In this document: in pieces, positions 61,863-64,000 of the stretch | Layout: every line of letters starts with the position of its first letter | Numbering within the stretch: the stretch's first letter is position 1 | Source of the DNA: Chryseobacterium sp. BLS98 | GTDB lineage: Bacteria > Bacteroidota > Bacteroidia > Flavobacteriales > Weeksellaceae | Direction: 5' to 3' | DNA: 64,000 nucleotides | Assembly (NCBI RefSeq): GCF_001045445.1 | Contig: NZ_LFNF01000003.1 | Coordinates: 434,001-498,000, forward strand | Notes under the pieces: generated by a model | Told to the model about the DNA's origin: nothing | Seen by the model: the letters and a program-made list of their open reading frames with translations, nothing else | The model's database searches: none | Program-made: the position numbers and the translations under genes

Positions 61863-62831
61863 ATGGAAATCCTCAATGCCGGTACCGAAAAATATTCCCG
61901 ACTCATCAAGTCCAAAGCAGAAAAGTTTGGGTTTCAGAGCTGTGGTATATCGAAAGCGGAATTTTTAGAAGAGGATGCTCCTAACCTTGAAAAATGGCTT
62001 AAAAATAATTTCCATGGTGAAATGAAATACATGGAAAACCATTTTGATAAAAGATTGGATCCCAGATTGCTTGTAGAAGGCTCAAAATCCGTTATTTCAC
62101 TATCCTACAATTACTTTCCAAAAGAAAAAATCTCTGACCTGGAAAATTATAAAATTTCAAAATATGCTTATGCGGAAGATTATCATGAGGTTGTAAAAGA
62201 AATTCTCAGAGAAATGGTTTCGGAGCTTCAGCAGGAAATAGGCGAGTTCGGATTCCGTGTTTTTGTTGATTCTGCGCCTGTTTTGGAAAGAAGCTGGGCC
62301 AGAAAGTCAGGGATAGGATGGGTAGGGAAAAATGCCAATCTGATCACCAAGCAAAACGGCTCTTTCTATTTTTTGGCAGAAATTATCTGTGATCTTGAAC
62401 TGATCCCCGACCATGCCACCACAGACCACTGCGGGACCTGCAGGAAGTGTATCGATGCCTGTCCTACAGACGCTATTGTTTCGGAAAAGATCATTGACGG
62501 AAGCCGGTGCATTTCCTATGCAACCATAGAACTTAAAAACGAAATCCCTGATCATTTTAAAAACAAAATGGAAGACTGGATGTTCGGATGCGATATCTGT
62601 CAGGATGTATGTCCCTGGAACCGGTTTTCTTCCCCCAATCTCCAGAACAGGTTTACTCCGAATGATGCATTGAAAAACTTCAAAAAAGGAGAGTGGAAAG
62701 AAATTACCCAGGAAATATTTTCCGAGATCTTCAGAAAATCTCCCGTAAAAAGAACCAAATTTGCAGGTCTGAAGAGGAATATCGAGTTTTTGGAACGTTC
62801 TGCAGAAAGCAGTAGGATAAATTTTGGGTGA
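61863..62831 (+). CDS. queG: Epoxyqueuosine reductase
   Basis: A 322-residue cobalamin-dependent iron-sulfur enzyme that reduces epoxyqueuosine to queuosine in tRNA. It has [16 protein letters not shown], then one [4Fe-4S] motif [16 protein letters not shown] and a second [13 protein letters not shown]. Length is normal for the family. TAATTTTG at 61851-61858 ends 4 nt before the ATG, so its mRNA is probably leaderless. Confidence 0.95.
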   Translation: MEILNAGTEKYSRLIKSKAEKFGFQSCGISKAEFLEEDAPNLEKWLKNNFHGEMKYMENHFDKRLDPRLLVEGSKSVISLSYNYFPKEKISDLENYKISKYAYAEDYHEVVKEILREMVSELQQEIGEFGFRVFVDSAPVLERSWARKSGIGWVGKNANLITKQNGSFYFLAEIICDLELIPDHATTDHCGTCRKCIDACPTDAIVSEKIIDGSRCISYATIELKNEIPDHFKNKMEDWMFGCDICQDVCPWNRFSSPNLQNRFTPNDALKNFKKGEWKEITQEIFSEIFRKSPVKRTKFAGLKRNIEFLERSAESSRINFG

Positions 62832-63165
62832 CGAATCCTTATCTGGAATGGTAAGGTTCCAAAACTCAGAGGGTAGCCGTCCATCCCTTAAGCTGTAGGT
62901 CTTAAGGAGGATAAGATTTAATTCAATATGAGTCCGCAGAAAACTTTTCCTAAAAAGAAAAATTGACTTTCAGGAGACAAATGTCCCACAGAAAATCAAC
63001 GTTTTTTTTGTACTCTTTTTGGAGCTGTTTTTACTCTTATTTTAAATCTTTTTTGTGATTTTGTATTTTTACGCATATTTGTGAATATTTCGTAACTAAA
63101 TTTAATCATTTTTTCGATTAAAACAAATACTTTTACGGAAAATTGAAGATTAAATTTTATTAAAC
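62832..63165. other. 334-bp intergenic region upstream of the TIGR02117 gene
   Basis: It holds a small hairpin CCTTAAG/CTTAAGG (about 62886-62908) and the promoter at 63052-63081. No gene seen. Confidence 0.5.
63052..63081 (+). promoter_or_regulatory. Promoter of the TIGR02117 gene
   Basis: TTTG (63052-63055), 18 nt, CATATTTG (63074-63081), one base off TAnnTTTG. Confidence 0.5.
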
Positions 63166-63849
63166 ATGACTGTGAAAATTGTAATAATATACCTCCTGAA
63201 AACACTGGGGATTATTTTGGGAATCGTTGCTCTGTACGTCATTATGGCGCTTCTGCTACCTCTTATAGAAGTTTCTGCGGAAAATGATGGGCAGCCGAAA
63301 GATATTCCTATCTATATTTACACCAACGGCGTGCATACGGATGTGGTAATGCCTGTAAAGAATGATCTTCAGGATTGGGGAGCAAAAGTCCCGTTTTCCA
63401 ATACAAAGTCAAAAAGAACAGATTACAATTATATAGGAATAGGCTGGGGCGATAAAGGATTTTACCTGGATACCCCAACCTGGGCTGACCTGAAATTTTC
63501 CACAGCTTTTAAAGCGGCGTTTTGGCTCAGCGATTCAGCGATGCACTGCACGTATTATACAGCTATGAAAGAAGGGGAAGACTGCAAGAAGATTATGGTC
63601 AGCAAAGATCAGTACAAGAGGTTGGTAAAATTTGTAGAGGATAAATTCGACAGGGATCAGAACGGAAATTTTATCTTGATTCCCACCGATGCAGTGTATG
63701 ATGTAAATGATGCATTTTATGACGCCAAAGGAAAATACAGCTTCCTGAATACCTGCAATACCTGGACAAATGATGCGCTGAAAGCTGCAGGGCAGAAGGC
63801 AGCTCTTTGGACGGCTTCCGATTTCGGTATCTTCAGACATTATAAATAA
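63166..63849 (+). CDS. TIGR02117/DUF2459 family membrane-anchored protein
   Basis: 227 residues with an N-terminal membrane helix (about 5-33) and a periplasmic-type domain. The pattern YIYTNGVHTDVVMPV, then YIGIGWGDKGFYLDTPTWADL and SFLNTCNTWTNDALKAAG (Cys and His/Asn of an NlpC/P60-like thiol hydrolase layout) is typical of the family. The biochemical role is unknown. A lipoprotein gene starts 5 bp after its stop. Confidence 0.88.
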   Translation: MTVKIVIIYLLKTLGIILGIVALYVIMALLLPLIEVSAENDGQPKDIPIYIYTNGVHTDVVMPVKNDLQDWGAKVPFSNTKSKRTDYNYIGIGWGDKGFYLDTPTWADLKFSTAFKAAFWLSDSAMHCTYYTAMKEGEDCKKIMVSKDQYKRLVKFVEDKFDRDQNGNFILIPTDAVYDVNDAFYDAKGKYSFLNTCNTWTNDALKAAGQKAALWTASDFGIFRHYK

Positions 63850-63854
63850 TTTCA

Positions 63855-64000
63855 ATGAAGTTTTTTGCGGTAATTCTTACATGTTGTTGTCTGCTTTCAT
63901 GCAGTGATCAATCTGGTAAAGGAAATCATCAGACTTCAGCAAGCCCTGATATTCAGATAGAAAAAAAACCAGAGGCTGATCTTTCTGAAATAACAGCAAA
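63855..64000 (+). CDS. Lipoprotein, truncated by the window edge
   Basis: The first 48 codons of a gene that runs off the right edge. The signal peptide MKFFAVILTCCCLLSC ends in a lipobox (LLSC), then SDQSGKGNHQTS and a charged low-complexity linker. It probably belongs to the same transcript as the TIGR02117 gene. Nothing can be said about its function. Confidence 0.7.
   Translation, partial: MKFFAVILTCCCLLSCSDQSGKGNHQTSASPDIQIEKKPEADLSEITA

Noticed and set aside
62878..62925. Possible riboswitch or structured RNA near the CCTTAAG/CTTAAGG hairpin
   Set aside because: Only one short hairpin is visible and no known riboswitch core could be matched by eye.
1..64000. CRISPR arrays, insertion sequences, integrases or prophage
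   Set aside because: No regularly spaced repeats, transposase, integrase or phage structural gene was found; the sheath pair is of T6SS type rather than phage tail type.

Overview
The window looks like chromosomal DNA of a Bacteroidota bacterium in the Flavobacteriia, most like Chryseobacterium or a close Weeksellaceae relative. The reasons are the AT-rich sequence with spaced TTTG/TAnnTTTG promoter elements, many lipoproteins with KKD/SKD-type residues after the lipobox cysteine, a GldD gliding lipoprotein, Bacteroidetes-type T6SS sheath genes (TssB plus the DUF5458-type TssC), a large insert-bearing signal peptidase I, and tRNAs without an encoded CCA. No phage, insertion sequence or CRISPR array was seen. 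Most of the window is ordinary chromosome with a few accessory patches.

Layout. 0-11.5 kb: end of dapB, lepB, a WbqC-like gene, a subtilase, two envelope lipoproteins, then a tightly packed operon (UbiA-type phosphoribosyltransferase, DprE1, DprE2, HAD phosphatase) that matches the actinobacterial route to polyprenyl-phosphoryl-D-arabinose, followed by a small lipoprotein, a cysteine desulfurase and thioredoxin. 11.6-11.9 kb: three identical tRNA-Asp genes behind a near-perfect flavobacterial promoter. 12-22 kb: a racemase, a PAS-LuxR regulator with two inverted repeats in its promoter, an L,D-transpeptidase lipoprotein, a PDZ aspartic protease, an esterase, and a TPR histidine kinase/NarL response regulator pair flanked by two small lipoproteins with acidic N-termini. 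22-34 kb: tyrS, an ECF sigma factor, lipA, two AT-rich unknown genes, an AraC regulator divergent from an MFS exporter, a SpoIIAA-like protein, an FAD oxidoreductase, a Crp-family regulator, a secreted protein, and a VWA protein.

33.5-38 kb holds a LytS/LytTR two-component system. Three copies of a direct repeat, ACTTGGTG-N13-ACTTGGTG/A, lie upstream of the VWA gene, the SIMPL-domain gene and the kinase gene. At the first two genes the repeat sits at exactly the same distance (27 nt) from a shared promoter-like element. This is read as a small autoregulated LytTR regulon.

38-50 kb: a lipocalin, cinA, a 1141-residue GH18-deacetylase-glycosyltransferase fusion, and two paralogous M13 metallopeptidases separated by an AT-rich, pectate-lyase-like beta-helix gene. 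50-53 kb: an isolated tssB-tssC pair encoding a contractile sheath, with no other T6SS gene beside it. 53-64 kb: a REP-like inverted repeat, mutY, gldD, a PfkB kinase, a SurA-like chaperone, a nitronate monooxygenase-like enzyme, an alpha/beta hydrolase, a candidate small RNA, an HD-domain protein, a rhodanese, queG, a TIGR02117 protein and a truncated lipoprotein.

All calls come from reading the sequence by eye. No database search or folding program was run.
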